DNA of 44,964 bases from DRQF01 sp964559135 (lineage in GTDB: Bacteria; Planctomycetota; GCA-002687715; DRQF01), in assembly GCA_964559135.1 (NCBI GenBank), contig CAZLGG010000024.1, positions 1 through 44,964 on the forward strand. Direction: 5' to 3'. This document shows positions 15,445 through 22,800 of this stretch, piece by piece. The notes under the pieces were generated by a model, which saw only the letters and a program-made list of their open reading frames with translations, was not told the DNA's origin and ran no database searches. The translations under genes were made by a program, and so were the position numbers. Within the stretch, counting starts at the first letter, position 1. Each line of letters begins with the position of its first letter.

Positions 15445-17376
15445 ATGTCGAGGGGATTCATCCTCACCGCATTCATGGCCATTATTCTCGGCTTCGGGGC
15501 CGTGGGCCAGGCCCAGTCGGTGCCTCCCGGATTCATCGTCGAGACGCTCGTCTCCTCCGGCCTCAATGCGCCCCACGGGTTTTTCTTCCTCCCCGACGGC
15601 CGCCCCGTGATTTTCGAGCGGGCCGGCGGAGTCAAGCTATTCGTGAACGGCAGCTTGTCGACGATCGGAACGGTTCCTCAGGTGGAGACCGGCTCGGAGC
15701 GGGGACTGCTGGCGATGGTGGCTGATCCCGCATTCGCGACGAACGGGTACATCTATGCCTGGGCCGCCCGCACGGGTTCCGCGTTCATGTGGCTCATGCG
15801 CTTCACCTGCACGGGCGATCTGAACAACCCGACGAGCAGCAATCTGACCTTCTCCTCGACGTCTCTGTTCACGGTGTTCAACGGCGCGCCCGACAACGCC
15901 TTCAACCACAACGGGGGCTCTCTCGCGTTCGGGAACGACGGCAAGCTCATCGTGAGCATGGGGGATGATGCCAACTCCTGCACGGCACGCAGCGAGAACT
16001 CGGCGCAAGGCGTCCTTCTGCGTCTCGACGTCTCGGGGCTTCCCGCGGGGCCAGGGACCGCCACCATCGCCCAGATCGATCCGGGCGACAATCCCTCGAG
16101 CGGAAGCGGAAGCGTCTCCGCCCTCGTGATGGCCAAGGGGTTGCGCAATCCCTGGCGATTCACTTACGACGCCGTGGGCGGCAACATCTATCTCGCCGAC
16201 GTCGGGCAGAACGCGCGCGAGGAATTCGACGAGGTCGTCTATCCGCCGGCCACGACCATTCAGGACTTCGGCTGGCCTCTTTTCGAAGGTATCGCCAGCT
16301 TCTCCTCGTGCCCGGGCGGCCCCTTCCCCAACTTGATCGCGCCCACCTTCGACGTGACCCACGGGCAGGGCTGGCTGGCTTGCATCACCGGGCCCCGGTA
16401 TCGCAATCAGGGAGGCCCGCTGGATTTCGGTCCCACCTACGAGGGACAATGGTTCTATACGGACTACTTCTCCGGCCAGATCCGCCGCGCCGAGTTCAAC
16501 GGCACCAGTTGGGTCAATCCCGCTCCCGTTCCCGGGCAGGCTTCCTCCACCAATTGGGGGACGGGCTTCACCGCCATCTCCCAATTCGACATGGGCCCGG
16601 ACGGCGCCATGTACTTCACCCAGCATGCGGGCACGTACTCGACGTCCGGCGGCTCCTTCAAGCGGATTCGTCCCCTCGGGCCGGTGGATGTGGTGACCGT
16701 GACATCCGGCGACGGCCAAGTGGGAGTGCGAGGCAAGGCCTTCAAGCTTCCGGTGGTCTTCCAGGTGGACGATGGCAACGGCAATCCTCTCGTGAACACC
16801 GCCGTCACGCTGACGTCCACGAACGCGACCCTTTCGGTGGGCCCCCAGGTCATGACCGACGCGATGGGGCAGGTCTCCGTGACCGTCACACCCTTGGGAC
16901 AGGGCTCGGTATCGGTGTCGGCGTCCACCGCGAACTTCGGTGCGGCGACGGCGACCCTCTTCGCCCGCGGCCTCAACGTCATCCACATCTCCGGTTCGGT
17001 GAACGACACGCTGGTCGTCCAGATGACCAACACCACCAACGGCACCGCCCCCGTACCGGTCCTCTTCGGAATGACCACGCCTCCGGGGCCCACGATCCCG
17101 ACGATCTATGGTGACTTGGGCATCGACCTGATCACGCTCCAGAATACGATCATCATCGAGGACGGCGGCGGACTCTACGGCGGCGTTTCGAACTCGCCGG
17201 GCGGACCTTTCGGAAATCCGTCGAAGACCGCGATCTACACGTTTCCGGCGGGATCCGCAGCCGGTCTCACCGTCAATTTCCAAGCGATCTGGTACGATCC
17301 CACGGTTTTGACATCCATCGCCGGGACGGTGGACTCCAATCTCGGATTCACGAACATCGTCACGATGACGTTCTGA
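15445..17376 (+). CDS. Secreted PQQ-type sugar dehydrogenase with Ig-like tail
   Basis: A 643-residue secreted protein starting at ATG 15445, behind AAGGAG (15432-15437). Signal peptide: MSRGFILTAFMAIILGFGAVGQAQ. Residues 30-415 form a six-bladed glucose/sorbosone dehydrogenase propeller, with hallmarks GSERGLLAMVADPAF, NHNGGSLAFGNDGKL, GLRNPWRF and LADVGQNAREEFDEV. Residues about 430-515 resemble a bacterial Ig-like (Big_1) domain (VNTAVTLTSTNATLS, DAMGQVSVTVTPLG). The last 130 residues are unassigned. Members of this family oxidise sugars with PQQ, but many environmental members have no proven activity. No pqq genes are in the window. Confidence 0.85.
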   Translation: MSRGFILTAFMAIILGFGAVGQAQSVPPGFIVETLVSSGLNAPHGFFFLPDGRPVIFERAGGVKLFVNGSLSTIGTVPQVETGSERGLLAMVADPAFATNGYIYAWAARTGSAFMWLMRFTCTGDLNNPTSSNLTFSSTSLFTVFNGAPDNAFNHNGGSLAFGNDGKLIVSMGDDANSCTARSENSAQGVLLRLDVSGLPAGPGTATIAQIDPGDNPSSGSGSVSALVMAKGLRNPWRFTYDAVGGNIYLADVGQNAREEFDEVVYPPATTIQDFGWPLFEGIASFSSCPGGPFPNLIAPTFDVTHGQGWLACITGPRYRNQGGPLDFGPTYEGQWFYTDYFSGQIRRAEFNGTSWVNPAPVPGQASSTNWGTGFTAISQFDMGPDGAMYFTQHAGTYSTSGGSFKRIRPLGPVDVVTVTSGDGQVGVRGKAFKLPVVFQVDDGNGNPLVNTAVTLTSTNATLSVGPQVMTDAMGQVSVTVTPLGQGSVSVSASTANFGAATATLFARGLNVIHISGSVNDTLVVQMTNTTNGTAPVPVLFGMTTPPGPTIPTIYGDLGIDLITLQNTIIIEDGGGLYGGVSNSPGGPFGNPSKTAIYTFPAGSAAGLTVNFQAIWYDPTVLTSIAGTVDSNLGFTNIVTMTF

Positions 17377-17400
17377 TCCCTCCGAATCACCGACCGCGAC

Positions 17401-17436
17401 CAAGGCGCCCTTCTCGCTTACGAGAGGGGTGCCTTG
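17401..17436 (+). terminator. Hairpin terminator-like structure after the sugar dehydrogenase
   Basis: CAAGGC-G-CCC-T-TCTCG (17401-17416) pairs with CGAGA-G-GGG-T-GCCTTG (17421-17436) through 16 positions including two G-U pairs, with a CTTA loop. No U tract follows, so it may be rho-assisted or only an mRNA 3'-end stabiliser. Confidence 0.6.
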
Positions 17437-17454
17437 CTGTACCATGGCGTCACC

Positions 17455-18903
17455 ATGGATGCAGCCCTCCCGATTCTCGTCACTCTGATTCTCTACAACC
17501 TTGTGTTGCTCGCCATCGGGGCGCTCATGAGCCGTCGGACTCATGACGAAGAGGACTACTACCTGGGAGGGCGTCGCCTTGGCCCTCTCGTCGCCTCCAT
17601 CAGTGCCGCGGCGAGTTCGTCCTCGGCTTGGTCACTGCTCGGCGTGAGCGGCATGGCGTTTTCCGTGGGAGTCTCTTCCGTCTGGATCCTTCCGGGTTGC
17701 GTCGGTGGGTTCGCGATCCAGTGGTACCTCTTGGCGAACCCGGTCCGCCGCCTTTCCAGAACTTCGAACGCTCTCACCCTGACGGATCTGTTGACTGGAG
17801 ACGACCCCGGAGCCTGGGCTCGTCCGCTCAGGGTGTTGGCCTCGGCGGTGATCCTGATTTTCTTCACTCTCTATGTGGCCGCCCAGTTCGATGCGGCGGG
17901 AGACAGCCTGGAGAGAGCCTTCGCGGGGAGTGCTCTGAGTTTCGATCGGAATCTGGCGGTGATCGTGGGTGGGGCGGTGGTGCTGATCTACACGCTCTTG
18001 GGGGGATTCTGGGCGGTGAGTGCCACGGACACGTTGCAGGGCCTGCTGATGGCTCTGACTGCCGTTGTTTTGCCCGTGGTCGCCTTCGCCGAGTTGGGTT
18101 GGTCCGGTTTCACCGATGGGCTCGCGAAGGTTCCGATTGCGGGTTTCACCAGCGTGTTTCAAGGGCTGGGTTGGGCTTCGGCCTTGGGATTCGTGCTCGG
18201 TATCCTCGGGATCGGCCTCAACTATCCGGGCCAGCCTCACGTCGTCAACCGCTTCATGGCACTGGGGGGAGGCGACGCGGAGCTGCGTCGCGCCCGACGG
18301 ATTGCGATGGTCTGGGCGATCCTGGTCTACGGAGGAATGATTCTCGTGGGCCTCTGCGGGCGCATCCTTCTGGGCGACTTGGGGAATCACGAGCAAGTCT
18401 TCGTGGCCTCTGCGCGACGGCTTCTCCACCCGGTTCTGGCGGGTGTGATGATCGCCGCGGTCCTGTCGGCCATCATGTCGACGGCCGACAGCCAGTTGCT
18501 CGTCGCGGCCTCGGCGGTGACACATGACCTCCGGCGCGGAGGGTCCAGGCCGGCGGTCCACATGGCGATCCATCGCTGGGTCGTTGGACTGGTGAGTCTT
18601 GCGGCGCTGCTGCTGGCGCTCACCCACGACGAGTCGATTTTTCGGAGAGTCCTCTTCGCATTCTCAGCGATGGGCGCCAGCTTCGGACCCCTGCTCGTCG
18701 TGCGACTCCTTCGAGGGGCGGTGGCCGGCGGATGGGCCTTTCTCTCCATGTCGAGCGGCCTCGTGTTCGTGATCCTCGGTCGCAGTTTTCTTTTCGAAGG
18801 TCCGTGGGCTGGGGCCGCGGAACGGGTGTTGCCGTTGATCCCGGCCCTGGCTTTTGCCCTTCTGGGTGCACGGGCCGCCAAAGTGGCGACACCGGACGGA
18901 TAA
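17455..18903 (+). CDS. Sodium:solute symporter (SSS family)
   Basis: A 482-residue polytopic inner-membrane Na+-coupled symporter with about 13 predicted helices. Recognisable SSS features are the N-terminal EEDYYLGGRRLGPLVASIS segment followed by SSSSAWSLLGVSG, and the NYPGQPHVVNRFMA segment near the middle, as in the PutP branch. The solute is not predictable here; proline, pantothenate and sugars are all possible. The start at ATG 17455 is preferred over an in-frame TTG at 17434, which lies inside the preceding terminator-like hairpin. The SRAP gene begins three bases after its stop. Confidence 0.9.
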   Translation: MDAALPILVTLILYNLVLLAIGALMSRRTHDEEDYYLGGRRLGPLVASISAAASSSSAWSLLGVSGMAFSVGVSSVWILPGCVGGFAIQWYLLANPVRRLSRTSNALTLTDLLTGDDPGAWARPLRVLASAVILIFFTLYVAAQFDAAGDSLERAFAGSALSFDRNLAVIVGGAVVLIYTLLGGFWAVSATDTLQGLLMALTAVVLPVVAFAELGWSGFTDGLAKVPIAGFTSVFQGLGWASALGFVLGILGIGLNYPGQPHVVNRFMALGGGDAELRRARRIAMVWAILVYGGMILVGLCGRILLGDLGNHEQVFVASARRLLHPVLAGVMIAAVLSAIMSTADSQLLVAASAVTHDLRRGGSRPAVHMAIHRWVVGLVSLAALLLALTHDESIFRRVLFAFSAMGASFGPLLVVRLLRGAVAGGWAFLSMSSGLVFVILGRSFLFEGPWAGAAERVLPLIPALAFALLGARAAKVATPDG

Positions 18904-18906
18904 CCC

Positions 18907-19584
18907 ATGTGTGGACGATTCACTCTTCAGAGCCCGACCGAACTCATCCGGGAATTCTTTTTTCTCGAGGATCTGCCCCCCGTGAAGCCTCGCTTCAACA
19001 TCGCTCCCGGTCAGGATGTTGGCTGCGTCGTCGTCGACTCGGACGAAGGAGAGCGGGTTTGGAGGGAGTATCGATGGGGGTTGGTGCCGTCCTGGGCCAA
19101 GGACCCTTCCATCGGCGACCGCATGATCAACGCCCGATCGGAGACCGCGGCCGTGAAACCGTCGTTTCGACGAGCGCTTCGCGCCCATCGATGTCTGATC
19201 GCGGCGGACGGTTTCTATGAGTGGAGGAAGACGAAAAGCGGCAAGCAACCCTACTGGATTCACTCGGTTCCCGAGGGTCCGCTGGCCTTCGCGGGCCTCC
19301 ATGAGACTTGGCGCGGTCCCGGCGGATCCGTTTTGAGGACCTGCACGATTCTCACCTGCTCGGCCAACGAATTGTTGGCGCCGTTGCACGATCGCATGCC
19401 GGTGATCCTTCCAAGGGAGGACCACGAACTCTGGCTCGACGCCGGTGTGACGTCGCCCGACCTTCTTCAACCTCTCCTCGAACCCTTCCCGTCGGAGGAT
19501 CTCGCTTTCCGACCGGTGAGCCGCTACGTCAACGATGCCCGACACGAGGGCCCCGATTGCCTCGCGCCACCCGATGTACCGTGA
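18907..19584 (+). CDS. yedK: SRAP-domain abasic-site protein (YedK/HMCES)
   Basis: A 225-residue SRAP protein that crosslinks to abasic sites in single-stranded DNA through its N-terminal Cys. All catalytic elements are visible: Cys2 of MCGRFTL (exposed after Met removal), RFNIAPGQ, RYRWGLVPSWAK-type WGLVPSWAK, NARSET, the Glu in FYEW and the His in LHDRMPVIL. Length is normal. It starts three bases after the symporter stop and may be co-transcribed with it, although the functions are unrelated. It converges on the M28 peptidase gene. Confidence 0.95.
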   Translation: MCGRFTLQSPTELIREFFFLEDLPPVKPRFNIAPGQDVGCVVVDSDEGERVWREYRWGLVPSWAKDPSIGDRMINARSETAAVKPSFRRALRAHRCLIAADGFYEWRKTKSGKQPYWIHSVPEGPLAFAGLHETWRGPGGSVLRTCTILTCSANELLAPLHDRMPVILPREDHELWLDAGVTSPDLLQPLLEPFPSEDLAFRPVSRYVNDARHEGPDCLAPPDVP

Positions 19585-19631
19585 CGGCGACGGGGCCGGC
19601 CGTGGCGGGCCCTCGACGCCCCAGCCCCCCC

Positions 19632-21833
19632 TCAACGGGACGGAGCATCGCCGTTCCACCTCTCGAGCGCGGCTTGCATCTCGCGGAGGACGGCGCGGTG
19701 GGCTCGGAGTCGCTCCGCCGTGAGGGCGGCGCCTGCTTCGACGGCTCGACGGTCTCCCTTGGAGAGAGCGTCGTCGAGGGCGGGGAGGGGAGCGGCTCCG
19801 TAGCCCTTGTCACGGGACGGGGCGAAGAGGACGTGGCGATACCAGGGCCGTCCGGGGAGGCCCTTGTCGAGGAGGAGGGCCTTGCGCGCCGCGACGGCCA
19901 GGTTTTTCAGAATCCCCCACCGCGCGGGAGAAAGGGCTCCCTTGGCTTCGAGTTCCGATCGAAGGACCGCAATACGCTCCCCGACGGTTTCGATGTCCCG
20001 CCCGAGTTCGCGGATCTCGCCCAAGTCCAGGTTGGGGTGTTTGGCCTCCAGTGTGCGGACATCCTCGATGATGAAGCGGCCTAATCTGCCGAACGCAAGA
20101 GGCGTTCCGTCCGAATATGCCAGGCGGAGCAAAGTTGTGAGGGCAAGGCGAGCCATGACGGTATGCCGTTGGAATCCCGGATCCCCGAATCGCTTCATGA
20201 ATGCGTACGTGTCATAGAGAGAGTGGTCCACCCCATGGGAGCCGGACGAAGCCAAGTCGACGGACGGGATCCCCAGGTGGTCGAGAAAAACGGTGAAGTC
20301 CGACCCGCTCCCCAAACGGCCCCATGTCATTCCTCCGTCCTTGTCCGTCACCTCGGAGAGCATGAGCTCGCGTTTCTCGTTGCGACAGCCGGCGAGGACG
20401 TCCTTCATGATAGTCTGGAGGGATGGTGAACCTGCCACGCGGAGCTGGCGGCCGGAGACCGCCGCATCCAGGTTGATATAGGCCACGGCCTTGGATTTCA
20501 GCTCCGCGGCCCGAGATTCCCCGTACTCGGTGGAGCCGATCATCCCGAACTCTTCGGCATCCCAGAAGCAGAAACGAACGGTTCGGGCAGGCGCCCGAAC
20601 CTCCCGCGCTGTGGTCGCGAACACGCGAGCAACTTCCAGGAGGACGGCCGTTCCGCTGCCCGCGTCGTTGGCGCCGAAGACCCACGCGTCGCGGTGGTTC
20701 CCCAAGAGGATCTCTTCGTCCGGGTGTTCGAGCCCCACCCAGGTGGCGATGATGTTTTCAATGGGACGAAGGGCTTCGTCGTTGCGGATGACGACGCGCG
20801 CCTTGACTTCTCCTCTTCCTCCGAGGTGATAAGTGAACGGGAGCGCTCCCCGCCACGCGCGGGGAGCCACTGGGCCCTTCAGGTTCTCGAGGAGCGGCTT
20901 GGCGTCCTCCGCGGAGAGACAAGTGCAGGGGATGGTGGGCAGCGACTTCATCTTGCCGTAGGGCAGCTGCTCGGCGCCGGGGAGGCTTGGGCGGCCGGGA
21001 GTTCCCGGATCGCCGGGATACTCGAAGAGGTAGAGGATCGATCCCCTTTGCACACCGGTCTCCGGGCGGTAGGGGCCCTTCGGATAGACGTCTCCCCGAG
21101 CGAAACCATCGTCGGCGGGGTCACTGTAGAGCAGCACGCCGGCCAAGCCGAACTCCTCGGCGATCTTGACTTTGGAGCCTCGAAAATTGCGACCGTAACG
21201 GACGAGGGCCAGGGCGCCGTGGAGGGCCACGCCCTGCTGCTTCATGGCCTCATAGTCCTCGCGGCGTCCATAGTAGGCATACACCAAGGGGGCCGTGATG
21301 TCGGTTTCGGGCGAGAAGGCGTTGTAAGGCGGAAGGACGTTCTTGGAAAAGGTGTCCGCATCTTCGTCCACCGGTCGCTCCCTGAGGCCGCAGGAGTATG
21401 CGAACGGGGCCAACATCTCGACGCGAATGCGCCGGGGGAAGGGGAGGAGGACCTCGAAGTGCTGTCGCTCGACCTGATAGCCCCAGGATTCCAGTTGGCC
21501 GGCGAGGAACCGGGCTTGATCTCGGCTCCCCTCGCTGGAGGCCGGGTGGGGGCGCGCTGCGACTTCGCGGAGGAATCCGGAAAGCCGCTTCGGACTGATC
21601 CTCCCTTTGGATCGGGTTTCGAGAGCTCGACCCGGCATTCTCCGTGGAGAGGGAGAGGATGGGGTCGCAGAGGGCGCCTCGGGATGGGCTTCCCCCGCGG
21701 TGCGAGTCGCCGTCGGGTCCGTCGATGTCGCGGACGAAGCCTCCTCGTCGCTCTCGCAACCCACCGAGATGATGAGGAGAAGGGCGAGCAAGAGAAGGAT
21801 GCCTTGATTTTTCATAGATCTGATCCCGTCCAT
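19632..21833 (-). CDS. M28 (glutamate carboxypeptidase II-like) peptidase lipoprotein
   Basis: A 733-residue lipoprotein in the GCPII/transferrin-receptor branch of M28. The signal ends in lipobox SVGC. A low-complexity Ser/Thr/Pro linker follows, then a PA domain within the catalytic N-half. All zinc ligands and the catalytic base are present: His/Asp in GNHRDAW and ANDAG, Glu-Glu in DAEEFG, Asp in YINLD, His in DHSLYDTY. A C-terminal helical dimerisation-type domain ends the protein. The start is ATG 21833 with GGAGG about 10 bases upstream; ATG 21815 (MKNQGILLLL) is equally possible. It is likely a periplasmic or surface di-/oligopeptidase. Confidence 0.9.
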   Translation of the reverse strand: MDGIRSMKNQGILLLLALLLIISVGCESDEEASSATSTDPTATRTAGEAHPEAPSATPSSPSPRRMPGRALETRSKGRISPKRLSGFLREVAARPHPASSEGSRDQARFLAGQLESWGYQVERQHFEVLLPFPRRIRVEMLAPFAYSCGLRERPVDEDADTFSKNVLPPYNAFSPETDITAPLVYAYYGRREDYEAMKQQGVALHGALALVRYGRNFRGSKVKIAEEFGLAGVLLYSDPADDGFARGDVYPKGPYRPETGVQRGSILYLFEYPGDPGTPGRPSLPGAEQLPYGKMKSLPTIPCTCLSAEDAKPLLENLKGPVAPRAWRGALPFTYHLGGRGEVKARVVIRNDEALRPIENIIATWVGLEHPDEEILLGNHRDAWVFGANDAGSGTAVLLEVARVFATTAREVRAPARTVRFCFWDAEEFGMIGSTEYGESRAAELKSKAVAYINLDAAVSGRQLRVAGSPSLQTIMKDVLAGCRNEKRELMLSEVTDKDGGMTWGRLGSGSDFTVFLDHLGIPSVDLASSGSHGVDHSLYDTYAFMKRFGDPGFQRHTVMARLALTTLLRLAYSDGTPLAFGRLGRFIIEDVRTLEAKHPNLDLGEIRELGRDIETVGERIAVLRSELEAKGALSPARWGILKNLAVAARKALLLDKGLPGRPWYRHVLFAPSRDKGYGAAPLPALDDALSKGDRRAVEAGAALTAERLRAHRAVLREMQAALERWNGDAPSR

Positions 21834-21884
21834 TTTGGGGCGGCCTCCACCTCCCATCCGTCGGACGACCCGGTCGACGTTACG

Positions 21885-22031
21885 CTGGGGACAAAAAACA
21901 ACCCCCGGGGGAATTGGCAAGCTTCCGGGGGTTGGATTCCGGACGGTAGAAGGGTTTACGGGACCTTTCTCGGTTGTCCGAAATGTCATGCGTTACGATG
22001 ATGTAACGGTTATTTGTTGTTTTGTCCCCAG
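21885..22031. repeat. 147-bp segment bounded by inverted repeats
   Basis: CTGGGGACAAAAAACAAC (21885-21902) is the inverted match of GTTGTTTTGTCCCCAG (22016-22031), with 16 aligned positions and a two-base length difference. Inside lie a minus-strand terminator and the smaller inverted repeat GTTAC...GTAAC (21992-22007). No target-site duplication or transposase is visible, so a MITE-like origin is only a possibility; the arms could also fold as one long hairpin. Confidence 0.5.
21893..21934 (-). terminator. Minus-strand rho-independent terminator with no assigned gene
   Basis: Read on the minus strand, CAACCCCCGG (21934-21925) and CCGGGGGTTG (21908-21899) form a 10-base-pair stem with a 16-base loop, followed by six T (21898-21893). 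It lies upstream of the M28 gene and must end some other minus-strand transcript. Confidence 0.8.
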
Positions 22032-22065
22032 GAAAAGAGGACTTTTCCCGGCTCCTGTCCACAGG

Positions 22066-22165
22066 NNNNNNNNNNNNNNNNNNNNNNNNNNNNNNNNNNN
22101 NNNNNNNNNNNNNNNNNNNNNNNNNNNNNNNNNNNNNNNNNNNNNNNNNNNNNNNNNNNNNNNNN
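22066..22165. other. 100-N assembly gap
   Basis: Exactly 100 N, the usual placeholder for a gap of unknown size. TCCACAGG abuts both edges (22058-22065 and 22166-22173). The true missing length cannot be read from the sequence. Confidence 0.98.
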
Positions 22166-22354
22166 TCCACAGGCCGCTCACAGTCTGTGCCCATGGGAGG
22201 ACCGCAACGCCATCGCGAGGTCGGGGTCGACGTCGGGATGGGGCTCTCCTTCAGAAAATATCAAAGATTTCTTAAAAAGGAGCGCCCTTCGAGAAGACCA
22301 AAAAGACGCGAGTCCTGCCTCGTGCTCGGGCTTCGATCACAAAGCCGGAGCTGG

Positions 22355-22382
22355 ATTATAGTATCTCGGTCGTACGGGTCAA
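22355..22382 (-). promoter_or_regulatory. Near-consensus sigma-70 promoter, minus strand
   Basis: On the minus strand, TTGACC (22382-22377) is followed by a 16-base spacer and TATAAT (22360-22355). This is five of six and six of six matches to the consensus, followed by a GC-rich discriminator. It points away from the GH42-like gene toward the gap and the terminator near 21900. Confidence 0.75.
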
Positions 22383-22800
22383 CCGTCTTGCAGGGGAATG
22401 CGGGGAATCCGGGACTTTTTCAGCTCGAGGATCGGAAAAAGCACATAACCATATAATTTTCAAAGGGTTCGGAGCACGCAAAATGTTGTCCGGCGGCAAG
22501 GCCGGCTCCGAACTTCGGCGGAGTGAGCCCGCAGGGTCCCAGCGGCTTCGAAGAGCTTCGAAAGGACCGCGAAGTGTCCCGTCGCAGTGGGGAGAATCCA
22601 ACCGACCGGGGTGCGCGTCCGCGTCGGATGTCCTGCCCGGCGGAATGCATCGCGACACCGTGTGGGAGAGAGCCGGGAGGGCGATTCCGTCCCGTTGCGT
22701 TTCCACATCGTGGTGACGTTCTCCCCCATCGACGGTGAACTTTTTTCGGCAGCGCCGCGCGGATTCGTGACGCGCCGCGGCGCGAAACGGTACGCGAATG
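22383..22800. other. Intergenic DNA downstream of the GH42-like gene
   Basis: About 418 bases with no supportable gene on either strand. It contains the GC-rich palindrome GCGCCGCGGCGC near 22773-22784 and a T-rich/A-rich patch at 22441-22465. I saw no tRNA, no clear terminator for the GH42-like gene and no known RNA. Confidence 0.5.

Larger units (their letters stand above)
21893..22354 (-). other. Predicted minus-strand transcription unit of unknown content
   Basis: A near-consensus promoter at 22355-22382 and a strong terminator at 21893-21934 frame this unit on the minus strand; the assembly gap lies inside it. On the promoter side about 180 readable bases carry no convincing protein; an AT-rich stretch at 22250-22280 and a GCTCCTTTTTAAG sequence (minus strand) loosely resemble a boxA-like leader. 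On the terminator side about 130 readable bases are also non-coding in appearance. A structured RNA, an rRNA operon lost in assembly, or a short peptide gene are possible. Identity is unknown. Confidence 0.35.

Noticed and set aside
15637..17544. 635-residue open frame antisense to the sugar dehydrogenase
   Set aside because: Low-complexity Arg/Gly/His composition typical of shadow frames; the plus strand has a signal peptide and a full propeller.
22040..22200. Replication origin (DnaA boxes TCCACA-like near the gap)
   Set aside because: TGTCCACAGG and TTTTGTCCCC only loosely resemble TTATCCACA, there is no dnaA or dnaN nearby, and gene strands do not flip here. GC skew of the whole genome would be needed.
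22166..22800. tRNA, tmRNA, SRP RNA or RNase P RNA in the gap-flanking DNA
   Set aside because: I looked for the T-loop GGTTCGAATCC, SRP and RNase P core sequences on both strands and found none in the readable part.
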